Assembly (NCBI RefSeq): GCF_014640675.1
Contig: NZ_BMHK01000017.1
Location: 26,218 to 90,217 of the forward strand
Reading direction: 5' to 3'
DNA: 64,000 nt
Origin: Novosphingobium endophyticum
GTDB lineage: Bacteria > Pseudomonadota > Alphaproteobacteria > Sphingomonadales > Sphingomonadaceae
Every line of letters starts with the position of its first letter. Position 1 is the stretch's first letter. Positions 9,743 to 17,831 of this stretch are shown here, piece by piece. Made by a program: the position numbers and the translations under genes. Below the pieces are notes generated by a model. It ran no database searches. It saw only the letters and a program-made list of their open reading frames with translations, and was not told the DNA's origin.

Positions 9743-10878
9743 CCACGCATCCTGCGACAGACCTGTTCGACAACCCTATCGGCCTCGACGGTTTTGAATT
9801 CGTCGAGTTCTCCGCGCCGGAGAAGGGCGTGCTGGAGCCGGTGTTCGAGGCCATGGGCTTCGCCAGGATCGCGCGTCACCGTTCGAAGGACGTGGAGCTC
9901 TGGCGTCAGGGCGGGATCAATTTCATCACCAATTACGAGCCGCACAGCCCGGCGTGGTTCTTCAGCCGCGAACATGGGCCTTCGGCCTGCGGCATGGGCT
10001 TTCGCGTGCGCGACGCTCACAAGGCCTATGCGGAACTGCTCGCCCGCTCGGCCGAGCCGGTGCAGGTCGCCACCGGGCCGATGGAACTGCACCTTCCCGG
10101 CATTCGCGGCATCGGCAATTCGATCATCTACCTGATCGACCGCTACGAGCGGGCCGATGAAAATGGGGAGGGCGACGGCGCGCTGTCCATCTACGACATC
10201 GATTTCGAGTACCTGCCGGGCGCCGACAGGCATCCCGTCGGCGCGGGGCTCCAGTTGATCGATCACTTGACGCACAACGTCTATGGTGGCCGCATGGCCT
10301 ACTGGGCGGACTACTACGAAAAGCTCTTCAACTTCCGCGAGATCCGCTATTTCGACATCAAGGGCGAATATACCGGCCTTACCTCCAGGGCGCTGACCGC
10401 GCCCGACGGCAAGATCCGCATTCCGCTCAATGAGGAAGGCGAAGGCGGCAAAGGCCAGATCGAGGAATTCCTGCGCCAGTTCAATGGCGAGGGCATCCAG
10501 CACATCGCGCTGATCACCGATGATCTCCTGAAGACCTGGGACCGCCTGAAGACGCTCGGCGTGCCGTTCATGACGGCGCCGCCGGAGACATATTACGAGA
10601 TGTTGGACGAGCGCCTTCCGGGGCACGGGCAGCCGGCGGACGAACTCAAGGCCCGCGGCATCCTGCTCGACGGCACGACCGAGGGCGTTGGCTCGGGGGG
10701 GCGGCCGCGCCTGCTGCTGCAGATATTCGCCGAACCGCGGATAGGCCCGGTCTTCTTCGAATTCATCGAGCGCCGGGGCGACGAGGGCTTCGGCGAAGGG
10801 AACTTCAAGGCACTGTTCGAATCCATCGAGCGCGATCAGGTGCGGCGCGGCGTGCTGAAGGCGGAGGCGGTGGAGTGA
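9739..10878 (+). CDS. hppD: 4-hydroxyphenylpyruvate dioxygenase
   Basis: A 379-residue enzyme that converts 4-hydroxyphenylpyruvate to homogentisate. Two VOC-type halves are present, and the iron ligands read as H176 (LIDHLTHNV), H255 (GIQHIAL) and E341 (FFEFIERRG). The ATG overlaps the phhA stop by four bases, giving a two-gene unit that carries phenylalanine to homogentisate once a transaminase acts on tyrosine. The next genes are separated by a palindromic repeat element. Homogentisate dioxygenase and fumarylacetoacetase genes are not seen in this window. Confidence 0.96.
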   Translation: MTTHPATDLFDNPIGLDGFEFVEFSAPEKGVLEPVFEAMGFARIARHRSKDVELWRQGGINFITNYEPHSPAWFFSREHGPSACGMGFRVRDAHKAYAELLARSAEPVQVATGPMELHLPGIRGIGNSIIYLIDRYERADENGEGDGALSIYDIDFEYLPGADRHPVGAGLQLIDHLTHNVYGGRMAYWADYYEKLFNFREIRYFDIKGEYTGLTSRALTAPDGKIRIPLNEEGEGGKGQIEEFLRQFNGEGIQHIALITDDLLKTWDRLKTLGVPFMTAPPETYYEMLDERLPGHGQPADELKARGILLDGTTEGVGSGGRPRLLLQIFAEPRIGPVFFEFIERRGDEGFGEGNFKALFESIERDQVRRGVLKAEAVE

Positions 10879-10890
10879 GCGGAGTGAACC

Positions 10891-11010
10891 GTCATCCCGG
10901 ACTTGATCCGGGACCGGTGGCGGTCGTTCGGCACGCCATCTCGTGCAGAGCCCCCTCGCAGGGGCTGCGCGTAAACACCGCTACCGGTCCCGGGGCGAGC
11001 CCGGGATGAC
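10891..11010. repeat. Palindromic intergenic repeat, copy A
   Basis: A 120-bp element with inverted ends: it starts GTCATCCCGG and ends CCGGGATGAC. Internal arms include GGGACCGGTGGCGGTCG on the left and ACCGGTCCCGG on the right, around a variable centre that ends in GTAAACACCG. The same design recurs at 15091-15182 and 26432-26537. Here it sits between hppD and the VOC gene. It resembles a REP/MITE-type element. Confidence 0.85.
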
Positions 11011-11025
11011 GAGGAGAGAGAGAAG

Positions 11026-11583
11026 ATGACCGAAGCAAAAGCCCCCTCCCTCGGCGGTATCCACCACGTCGCCTATCGCTGCAAGGACGCCAAGGAGACG
11101 GTCGATTTCTACCGCGATGTCATGGGCATGGATTTCATGCTCGCCATCGCCGAGGACGCGGTGCCCTCCACCGGTGATCCCGACCCCTACATGCATGTGT
11201 TCCTGGACGCGGGCGGCGGCAACGTGCTCGCCTTCTTCGAATTGCCGAATGCGCCCGAGATGGGCCGCGATGCGGCGACACCCGACTGGGTTCAGCATAT
11301 CGCCTTCAAGGTCGACAGCGAGGAGGCCCTGATGGATGCCAAGGCCCGCGCCGAGGCGCACGGGCTCGATGTCGTCGGACCGACGCATCACGGCGTCTTC
11401 AAGTCGATCTATTTCTTCGATCCCAACGGCCACCGGCTTGAACTTGCCTGGCAGTTCGGTACGCCTGATCAGATGCAGCGCCTGCGCGACGTGGCCGAGG
11501 ACATGCTGGAGGAGTGGTCCCGCACCCGGAAAGCCCCGCGCCACGCGGCCTGGCTGCACGAGAAGATCGCCGCCGAAACCTGA
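11026..11583 (+). CDS. VOC family (glyoxalase/dioxygenase fold) protein
   Basis: A 185-residue single-module vicinal-oxygen-chelate protein. Likely metal ligands are the His in GGIHHVAYRC (near residue 12), the His in WVQHIAFKV (near 88) and the Glu in GHRLELAWQF (near 142). The start ATG is preceded by GAGGAGAGAGAG. It stands between hppD and maiA, where homogentisate dioxygenase would be expected in a complete cluster, so a role in aromatic-acid breakdown is plausible. The reaction cannot be assigned from the fold alone: lyase, isomerase and ring-cleaving dioxygenase are all possible. Confidence 0.85.
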   Translation: MTEAKAPSLGGIHHVAYRCKDAKETVDFYRDVMGMDFMLAIAEDAVPSTGDPDPYMHVFLDAGGGNVLAFFELPNAPEMGRDAATPDWVQHIAFKVDSEEALMDAKARAEAHGLDVVGPTHHGVFKSIYFFDPNGHRLELAWQFGTPDQMQRLRDVAEDMLEEWSRTRKAPRHAAWLHEKIAAET

Positions 11584-11597
11584 AGGGAGCACCGGCC

Positions 11598-12236
11598 TTG
11601 CGCCTCCATGCCTACTACCGCAGCTCCACCAGCTACCGCGTGCGCATCGCGCTGAACCTCAAGGGGCTGGATTACGAGATCGTGCCGGTGAACCTGCTCG
11701 AATCAGAACAGCGCGGCGAAGCGTACCGCAAGCTCAACCCTTTCGCGGGCGTGCCGGCGCTGGAAGCGGACGGCAGGGTCTACACCCAGTCGATGGCAAT
11801 CCTCGAATGGCTCGACGAACGGCATCGCGACCGCTCGTTGCTGCCCGCCGATACCGAAGACCGTTTCGTGATGCGTGAGCTGGCAATGGCCATCGCCACT
11901 GAACTCCACGCACCGCTCAACCTGCCGGTGCTGCGCTACCTCAAGCACGAGCTTGGCCACTCGCAGGACGAGATCGACACCTGGTACCGCCACTGGCTCG
12001 CCAGGACGCTCGTGCCGGTGGAGGCGAAGCTGGCGGAGCGAGGGGCGGGAGACTTCCTGTTCGATGGTCCGGGCCTGTTCGAGTGCGTGCTGATCCCGCA
12101 ACTCTACAACGCGCGGCGTTTCGATTTCGACCTTTCGGCCATGCCGCACATGACGCGCATCGAGGCGGCCTGCCTTGAGCATCCGGCCTTCGTGGCGGCG
12201 CATCCGGACAATCAGCCGGATTGTCCGAAGGGGTGA
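11598..12236 (+). CDS. maiA: Maleylacetoacetate isomerase (zeta-class GST)
   Basis: A 212-residue protein that fits zeta-class glutathione transferases converting maleylacetoacetate to fumarylacetoacetate in tyrosine degradation. The N-terminal thioredoxin-like domain has the signature YRSSTSYRVRIALNLKGL (residues about 6-23) with Thr in place of the Cys of the classical SSCxxR motif. Next come NPFAGVPAL and QSMAILEWLDE, then the helical C-terminal domain. I chose a TTG start with AAGGGAG about 8 bases upstream because it gives the usual family length; an upstream in-frame start would overlap the VOC gene. It lies 14 bp after the VOC gene, so the two are probably co-transcribed. Confidence 0.9.
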   Translation: MRLHAYYRSSTSYRVRIALNLKGLDYEIVPVNLLESEQRGEAYRKLNPFAGVPALEADGRVYTQSMAILEWLDERHRDRSLLPADTEDRFVMRELAMAIATELHAPLNLPVLRYLKHELGHSQDEIDTWYRHWLARTLVPVEAKLAERGAGDFLFDGPGLFECVLIPQLYNARRFDFDLSAMPHMTRIEAACLEHPAFVAAHPDNQPDCPKG

Positions 12237-12251
12237 GGGGGCGCTGGCGAC

Positions 12252-12284
12252 GGCCTTCGACAGGCTCAGGCTGAGCGGGGTTGG
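12252..12284 (+). repeat. 33-bp inverted repeat, left copy
   Basis: This 33-bp sequence begins GGCCTTCGACAGGCTCAG and ends GAGCGGGGTTGG. Its reverse complement lies at 12715-12747 with one mismatch (G to A at the twelfth base). The pair brackets the AT-rich gene at 12340. The left half also has an internal palindrome (CTCAGgCTGAG). Confidence 0.9.
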
Positions 12285-12339
12285 GGGTGTTCCGGTTGCG
12301 CGTCATTGCGGACATCTCTTCACTGCGGCATAGCAGGTC

Positions 12340-12681
12340 ATGCGTTCGCGTCCGATCGTTCTTGGTCTGCTTCTTGTGACCTTGGCATTCGTTTTGCACA
12401 GTCAGAAGCCGGAACCTCCTCTGCAATTTCAGCTTGCAGCGGATAGGAGTGTCCATGCATTGAAAGAATGTCCGGGAATAACTGCTACAATAAGTCGCAA
12501 CAAAATGCATTATATGCCGTTTAAAGGTGTCGACTCCATTCTTGGAGTTACTTATATGAATGAAAATTCGTCTGTAGTATTGTCGATCGTTCCCTCTTTT
12601 AATGGAGCGGTAGTGACATACAGAAGTCAATTCCCGCCTGACCAGATTGAATTGCACCAGATCCGAAGCTGCAAGCTTTGA
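12340..12681 (+). CDS. AT-rich orphan, predicted membrane-anchored or secreted small protein
   Basis: A 113-residue protein I do not recognise. Residues 1-20 (MRSRPIVLGLLLVTLAFVLH) look like a signal peptide or N-terminal anchor. The rest is a small polar domain with two cysteines (ECPG and RSCKL) that could form a disulphide in the periplasm. Codon use is clearly more AT-rich than any neighbour, with runs such as AATAAGTCGCAACAAAATGC. The gene is bracketed by 33-bp inverted repeats. These point to horizontal acquisition. There is no clear ribosome-binding site directly before the ATG. Confidence 0.55.
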   Translation: MRSRPIVLGLLLVTLAFVLHSQKPEPPLQFQLAADRSVHALKECPGITATISRNKMHYMPFKGVDSILGVTYMNENSSVVLSIVPSFNGAVVTYRSQFPPDQIELHQIRSCKL

Positions 12682-12714
12682 AGTGACTGCTAGCTGCCCA
12701 TTCCACACAGTCTT

Positions 12715-12747
12715 CCAACCCCGCTCAGCCTGAGCTTGTCGAAGGCC
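12715..12747 (-). repeat. 33-bp inverted repeat, right copy
   Basis: Reverse complement of 12252-12284 with 32 of 33 bases matching. It lies 33 bp after the stop of the AT-rich gene and 18 bp before the end of astB, so it may also act as a bidirectional terminator. Confidence 0.9.
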
Positions 12748-12765
12748 GCGCCCGGTAGCGGACCA

Positions 12766-14028
12766 TCAGAAAAACTCCCGGTCCAGCTCATTCAAGTCCA
12801 GTTCCGCGCACAGGGCCGCCCGTGCCGCTAGGAAGTCGCGCCACAGGGCCGGGGTGGAGAGATCCTCGACGGCGATCTGCTCCGGCCAGCACTTGCGCAC
12901 CACTGCCTCGATCCGGTCCAGCTTTTCACCCGTGGCGATGAAGCGCGGGTCCACGCTCGCCGGGTCGGCGACGACGCGCAGGCGCAGGCAGGCGGGGCCG
13001 CCGCCGTTGGCCATGGATTCGCGCAAGTCGTGGACGAAGAGGTGGCGGATCGGACCGTTGCCGGCGACGTGGGCTTCGAGCCACCGCCAGACGGCGGGCG
13101 TCTCGCGCGCCTCGCCGGGCAGGACCAGCGCCATCTCGCCGGAGGGCAGCGTCACGAGCTGGGCGTTGAACAGGTAGGAGGTGATCGCGTCCGCGAGGCT
13201 GACGGCGCTGGCGGGAACTTCGACGATCTCGATTTCCGCGAATTTCTCGCGCAGTTCGGCATAGAGCGCCTCGCGGGCGGCGAAGGCGTGCTCGTGGGTG
13301 AACAAGACGCGCTCGTTGGCGACGGCGACGACATCGTTGTGGAACGCGCCCGCCGCGATCGCTTCTTCCGACTGCTGCGCGAACACGGTGTGCGCCGGGT
13401 CGAGGCCATGCCGCCGGGCGACGGCGGCGCTGGACTCGCGGTGCTGGCGGGCAGGGAAGGGGCCGCCGTTTTCGCCGAACACGAAGACTTCGATGCCCGG
13501 CTCCGAGTGGCTGCGGGTGAGCCGCATGTGGTTGGCCGCACCTTCGTCTCCGAACGGCGGGGGGACCGGGGCATGAACCGCGAAGTGTGCCGCGTCGGCG
13601 AAGGCGATCCGCAACTGGGCCAGCGTCTCGCGCCATTCGTGGCTGCGGTGCGGCATCGTCGCGAGGTTGGCGACGGTAAGATGGCAGCGCCCGTCGGCCG
13701 TGTCCGGCCCCGGCGAGACGGTCGCGGCATTGGCCGCCCACATCGAGGAGGCGGACAAGGCATTGGCGCGCAAGGCGGGGCTTGCCTCGGCTATGGTCGT
13801 GCCGAGTTGTCGCAGCCAGCCTTCGTCGGGCCGGCGCTGGGGCAGGAAGAAGCCCTGCGGCAGCCCGCGTTCCAGATTGGCGCGCATCTTGGCGAGGCCT
13901 TGCAGCGCCGCATCGCGCGGGCGCGAGACTTTGCCGAAATTGCGCGTGGAGGCGAGGTTGCCTAGACTGAGCCCGGCGTAGTTGTGGCTGGGCCCGACGA
14001 TCCCGTCGAAGTTGATCTCGGTAATCAT
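12766..14028 (-). CDS. astB: N-succinylarginine dihydrolase
   Basis: A 420-residue enzyme of the guanidino-modifying fold that hydrolyses N2-succinylarginine to N2-succinylornithine, CO2 and ammonia (second step of the AST pathway). Diagnostic stretches are EINFDGIVGPSHNYAGLS at the N-terminus, GDEGAANHMRL near the middle, AFHNDVVAVAN, and DLRESMANGGGPACLRLRV containing the late catalytic Cys. I chose the start that gives MITEINF, the usual N-terminus; it lies 8 bp after the astA stop. It is the last gene of the ast operon. Confidence 0.95.
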   Translation of the reverse strand: MITEINFDGIVGPSHNYAGLSLGNLASTRNFGKVSRPRDAALQGLAKMRANLERGLPQGFFLPQRRPDEGWLRQLGTTIAEASPALRANALSASSMWAANAATVSPGPDTADGRCHLTVANLATMPHRSHEWRETLAQLRIAFADAAHFAVHAPVPPPFGDEGAANHMRLTRSHSEPGIEVFVFGENGGPFPARQHRESSAAVARRHGLDPAHTVFAQQSEEAIAAGAFHNDVVAVANERVLFTHEHAFAAREALYAELREKFAEIEIVEVPASAVSLADAITSYLFNAQLVTLPSGEMALVLPGEARETPAVWRWLEAHVAGNGPIRHLFVHDLRESMANGGGPACLRLRVVADPASVDPRFIATGEKLDRIEAVVRKCWPEQIAVEDLSTPALWRDFLAARAALCAELDLNELDREFF

Positions 14029-14036
14029 CTCAACCC

Positions 14037-15050
14037 TCAGGCCGGAGCATAAGTGATGGTGTCGCCGATGCGCACCTGCAGCAGCCCGGCCGCCTGCTCG
14101 TCGAGCGTCACGCCTCCCTCCGCCTCGGCCACGCATCCGAGGCAGGCGCGAAACTCGCCTCTCCGGCCGCAGGAGAGGATGTGCGTCGGGCCGTCCGCGC
14201 CCGTGAGCGCCGCGACTTTGCCGTCCTTCGCCTCGCGGATGGTGCGGATACGGTCGGTATCGACGGTCATGGTCGGGCCGCCGTCGAAGATGTCGATGTA
14301 GTTCTGGAAGGAAAAACCTTCGCTTTCGAGCATCCGCATCGCGGGCCGGCCCGAGTAGTGGGGCTGGCCCATGACCTGCCGCGCCCCTTCGGACAGGAGC
14401 GCGGTATAGATCGGGTGCTTGGGCATGAGGTCGGCGATGAACTGGTTGCCGTGGCGGGCGTTGAACTCGTCGGCATCGCGAAAGCTCATGTCGAAGAAGC
14501 GCCCGGCCAGACCGTCCCAGAACGGCGAGTTGCCGGCATCGTCGATCGCGCCGCGCAGTTCGGCCAGGGTGCGGTCGGCGAATTTCGCGCGGTGGGCGCG
14601 CATGAAGAGGTAGCGGCTGCGGGCCAGCAGCTTGCCGACGCCGGCCGAACGCTCGGTCGCATCGAGATAGAGACCCCCTACTTCGCTCGATCCGTCAAGG
14701 TCGGTGCAGAGCGTCAGCATTTCCGCGCGAAAGGTGCGGTCGAGTTCCTTGGAATGCTGGGTGATGCGGCCGATGCGGTAGGAATAGAATGGCAGCTCGG
14801 TGCCCACCTGCGAGAAGATCTGGCATGTGCCGCGGACCTTGCCGGTCTCGACATCCTCCAGGATGAAGACGAACAGGTCGTCGTTCAGCGTGTCCTCCTC
14901 GCGGGCGAAGGCGCGGGTGGCGCGTTCCAGCTTGGCCTTCAGCGTCGGCTTGTCGGGCGGGAGGTTGGTGAAGCCGCCGCCGGTTCCCTTCGCCATGCGG
15001 TAGAGTGCGTCGAGGTCGTTTTCGCGGGCGGGGCGGAAGAGGAATGTCAT
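14037..15050 (-). CDS. astA: Arginine N-succinyltransferase
   Basis: A 337-residue enzyme that succinylates the alpha-amino group of arginine with succinyl-CoA, the first AST step. The GNAT-like N-terminus FLFRPARENDLDALYRMA, the central SEVGGLYLDATERSAGVGKLLARSRY and HPIYTALL are typical of AstA. The chosen ATG gives the expected length. A longer frame reading upstream runs through a palindromic repeat and is rejected. astB follows 8 bp downstream. Confidence 0.95.
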   Translation of the reverse strand: MTFLFRPARENDLDALYRMAKGTGGGFTNLPPDKPTLKAKLERATRAFAREEDTLNDDLFVFILEDVETGKVRGTCQIFSQVGTELPFYSYRIGRITQHSKELDRTFRAEMLTLCTDLDGSSEVGGLYLDATERSAGVGKLLARSRYLFMRAHRAKFADRTLAELRGAIDDAGNSPFWDGLAGRFFDMSFRDADEFNARHGNQFIADLMPKHPIYTALLSEGARQVMGQPHYSGRPAMRMLESEGFSFQNYIDIFDGGPTMTVDTDRIRTIREAKDGKVAALTGADGPTHILSCGRRGEFRACLGCVAEAEGGVTLDEQAAGLLQVRIGDTITYAPA

Positions 15051-15090
15051 ACCGGTACTCCGTGGCGGTCGGGGCGCGATTGTCTTGATC

Positions 15091-15182
15091 GTCATCCCGG
15101 ACTTGCTCCGGGACCGGTGGCGGTCGTTCGGCGCGGTCCCTCGTAAACACCGCCACCGGTCCCGGAGCAAGTCCGGGATGAC
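15091..15182. repeat. Palindromic intergenic repeat, copy B
   Basis: A 92-bp copy of the element seen at 10891, with ends GTCATCCCGG and CCGGGATGAC, arms built on CCGGGACCGGTGGCGG, and a short centre ending in GTAAACACCGCC. It lies inside the ast gene run, between the M20 hydrolase and astA, and accounts for most of the only large gap (166 bp) in that run. Confidence 0.88.
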
Positions 15183-15216
15183 GGTGACTGCGCGGACGGA
15201 AAGGCGTGCGGCGCGG

Positions 15217-16416
15217 TCAAGAGCGTTCACGCTCCAGCCGGTGCATCACCAGCGCGGTGAGGCGGGCGCGGGCTTCGAGCGAGTCGACCAGCAGGAATTC
15301 GTCGGGCGAGTGGATCGCCCCGCCGCAGGCGCCCATGGTGTCGATCACGGGCACACCGCAGGCGGCGATGTTGTTGCCGTCGCACACCCCGCCGGTATCC
15401 TGCCAGGTCATGTGCTGGCCGAGATCGGCGGCGGCCTTCGAGACGAGGCCGAAGAGCGCTTCGGTCTTCGCATCGACCGGCTTGGGCGGACGCGAGACGC
15501 CGCCGTGAAGATGGATCTGCACGTCGTGCCGGGTGGAGATTTCGGCGATGGCGCTGTCGATCATCCGTGCGGCCAGTTCTGCAAGATCCGGCGCGCGCGG
15601 GCGGATGTTGAAGTGCAGGATGGCAAGGTCGGGCACCGTATTGTTGGGCGCGCCGCCCTCGATGCGGGCGGGGTTCACCGAAAGCCCGTCACGCCGGCCG
15701 GCGGCGAGCCGCATCGCGAGGTCCGAAGCGGCAACCACGGCATTGCGTCCTTCTTCGGGATTGCGCCCGGCATGGGCGGATTTCCCGGTGACGACGGCGG
15801 CATAGTTGCCCGATCCGGGCCGCGAACGGGCCATGATCCCGCCGGGCAGCGCCGGCTCGTAAGTCAGGGCGGCGAGCTTGCCGTGCGCCAGTTCGGCGAT
15901 CAGCGGGGCGGAGGAGAGCGATCCGGTTTCCTCGTCGCTGTTTATCATCACGTCGTAGCCGAGCGTGGGATTGCCGCTCTCATAGGCGGCAAGACCGGCC
16001 AGCATCAGCGAAAGGCCGCCTTTCATATCCGCCGTGCCGGGGCCGTGCAGGGTATTGTCGTCGATCCAGTCGCAGGTCTGGAACGGGTGGTCCCTGGCAT
16101 AGACCGTGTCCATATGGCCGGTCAGGATCACGCGGCGGCCGGCCTCGGGTCGGACCGAGAGGACGAGATGGCGGCCGTGGCTCACGGCGCGCGGCTTCCC
16201 TTCGGCGTCGACCTTTTCGACCCTCGCGGGTTCGACCAGCCGGACTTCGCCGGGCAGCACGGAAAAGGCATCGGCAAGGCGCGCCGCCATGTCGGCGAGG
16301 CCTTCGAGATTGGCGGTGCCGCTGTTGACCGCCGCCCAGTCGAGCGTGCGCTGCAGGATCGGCGGGCGCTCGATCGGTTCGATCAGGTCGCGTTCTTCGC
16401 TGGTGAGCGCGCTCAT
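15217..16416 (-). CDS. M20 family metallohydrolase, candidate succinylglutamate desuccinylase substitute
   Basis: A 399-residue M20 peptidase of the carboxypeptidase-G2/ArgE/DapE type. Metal and catalytic residues are visible: H101 and D103 in GHMDTVY, D130 in GTADMKGG, E162 and E163 in DEETGS, plus a late His in the AIHSPDEF region. Its ATG overlaps the astD stop (ATGA), so it is co-translated with an ast enzyme. No M14-type astE is visible in this window. Since M20 enzymes of this type cleave N-acyl-glutamates, it may release succinate and glutamate at the last AST step. The family is sure and the substrate is inferred from position. Confidence 0.85.
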   Translation of the reverse strand: MSALTSEERDLIEPIERPPILQRTLDWAAVNSGTANLEGLADMAARLADAFSVLPGEVRLVEPARVEKVDAEGKPRAVSHGRHLVLSVRPEAGRRVILTGHMDTVYARDHPFQTCDWIDDNTLHGPGTADMKGGLSLMLAGLAAYESGNPTLGYDVMINSDEETGSLSSAPLIAELAHGKLAALTYEPALPGGIMARSRPGSGNYAAVVTGKSAHAGRNPEEGRNAVVAASDLAMRLAAGRRDGLSVNPARIEGGAPNNTVPDLAILHFNIRPRAPDLAELAARMIDSAIAEISTRHDVQIHLHGGVSRPPKPVDAKTEALFGLVSKAAADLGQHMTWQDTGGVCDGNNIAACGVPVIDTMGACGGAIHSPDEFLLVDSLEARARLTALVMHRLERERS

Positions 16417-17831
16417 GTCCGCAGCTTCCCGTCGAGCGCTTCCGTGCTGCCCGCCGCGCTCGCTGCCTCGAAGCTGGCGACCGGATAGGCGCAGTAGTCG
16501 GCGGCGTAATAAGCACTCGGCCGGTGATTGCCGCTTTCCCCGAGCCCGCCAAAGGGCATTGAACCCGCTGCTCCGGTGGTAGGGCGGTTGCGGTTGACGA
16601 CGCCCGCGCGGCTTTCGAGGATGAAGCGCTGCCAGAGCGCATTGTCGTCGCTGATGAGCCCGGCGGAGAGGCCGAAGCGGGTATTGTTGGCGGCGTCCAT
16701 CGCCGCGCCGACGTCCGGCACGCGGTTGACCTGGAGGACGGGGGCGAAGATCTCCTCGTCGGGGACGGAAATGCCGGTGACGTCGAGCAGGGCGGGGCGC
16801 ACGAAAGCATCGCTGCGGCCTTCGATCCCCTCGAAGGGCCGGATCACGCGTGCGCCGCGTTCCACGAGGCCGGCGACCTGTTTCGCGGCGGTGGCTGCTG
16901 CCGCAGCGGAGGTCAGCGGACCGATATAGGGCTGCGGCTCATCGTCCCACGCGCCGATCGTCAGCCGGTCCGCCAGCGCCGCGACCGCCTCGACCAGCTC
17001 GGCGCCGAAGCTGTTTTCAGGAACGATCAGCCGCCGGGCGCAGGAGCAGCGCTGGCCGGTGGTGACGAAGGCCGATTGCACGACCACCGCCGCCGCTTCC
17101 CCGACATCGCCGTCCCAGGCGACGAGCGGATTGTTGCCGCCCAGCTCCAGCGCCAGGATCACATGCGGCCGTTCGGCGAAGAGGCGTCGGAAGTATGCTC
17201 CCGCGCCGGCCGATCCGGTGAACAGCAGGCCGTCGATGTCGCCGGAAACCAGTGCCTCGCCGGTCTCGCGCGCGCCCTGGACGATCTGGAACACGCCATC
17301 GGGCAGGCCGGCCTCAGTCCACGCACCGGCCATGGCCTCGCCGGTCGCCGGGGTCATCTCGGAGGGTTTGAACACGACCGTATTGCCCGCCAGCAGGGCG
17401 GGGACGATGTGGCCGTTGGGCAGGTGGCCGGGGAAGTTGAAGGGGCCGAGCACGGCCATCACGCCGTGCGGCCGATGGCGCAGCACGGCCTCGCCGAAAG
17501 GCATGGCGCCGCGTTTCTCGCCCGCCCGCTCGGCCTGCGCCGCGATCGAGATATCGACCTTGCCGATCATCGATCCCAGTTCGGCGAGGCTCTCCCAGCG
17601 CGGCTTGCCGGTCTCGCGTGAGATCGTCTCGGCCATCGCATCCCTGCGGGCTTCGAGAACGGCTTTGAACCGCTGCACCGCCCCGATGCGGGTCTCGACT
17701 GGCAGCGCGGCCCAGCCCGGAAATGCCTCGCGGGCGCGCAGCAGCGCGGCGGAAACTTCTTCCGCGACGGCGCCCGCGCCTTCCCAGACAGGCTCGCCGG
17801 TCGCGGGGTCGATTGATCGGATCAGGCTCAT
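16413..17831 (-). CDS. astD: Succinylglutamate-semialdehyde dehydrogenase
   Basis: A 472-residue NAD-dependent aldehyde dehydrogenase. Motifs include VLGPFNFPGHLPNGHIVPALL, FTGSAGAG, the catalytic Glu in LALELGGNNP (near residue 240) and the catalytic Cys in TTGQRCSCARRL (near 280). The wording of these motifs and the operon position fit AstD, the fourth AST step. It overlaps both neighbours by four bases (ATGA), so the three genes from the 2-oxoadipate-dioxygenase-like protein to the M20 hydrolase are tightly coupled. Confidence 0.95.
   Translation of the reverse strand: MSLIRSIDPATGEPVWEGAGAVAEEVSAALLRAREAFPGWAALPVETRIGAVQRFKAVLEARRDAMAETISRETGKPRWESLAELGSMIGKVDISIAAQAERAGEKRGAMPFGEAVLRHRPHGVMAVLGPFNFPGHLPNGHIVPALLAGNTVVFKPSEMTPATGEAMAGAWTEAGLPDGVFQIVQGARETGEALVSGDIDGLLFTGSAGAGAYFRRLFAERPHVILALELGGNNPLVAWDGDVGEAAAVVVQSAFVTTGQRCSCARRLIVPENSFGAELVEAVAALADRLTIGAWDDEPQPYIGPLTSAAAAATAAKQVAGLVERGARVIRPFEGIEGRSDAFVRPALLDVTGISVPDEEIFAPVLQVNRVPDVGAAMDAANNTRFGLSAGLISDDNALWQRFILESRAGVVNRNRPTTGAAGSMPFGGLGESGNHRPSAYYAADYCAYPVASFEAASAAGSTEALDGKLRT

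Noticed and set aside
10891..11010. A CRISPR-like repeat
   Set aside because: The palindromic elements are single, kilobases apart and without spacers; no array exists in the window.
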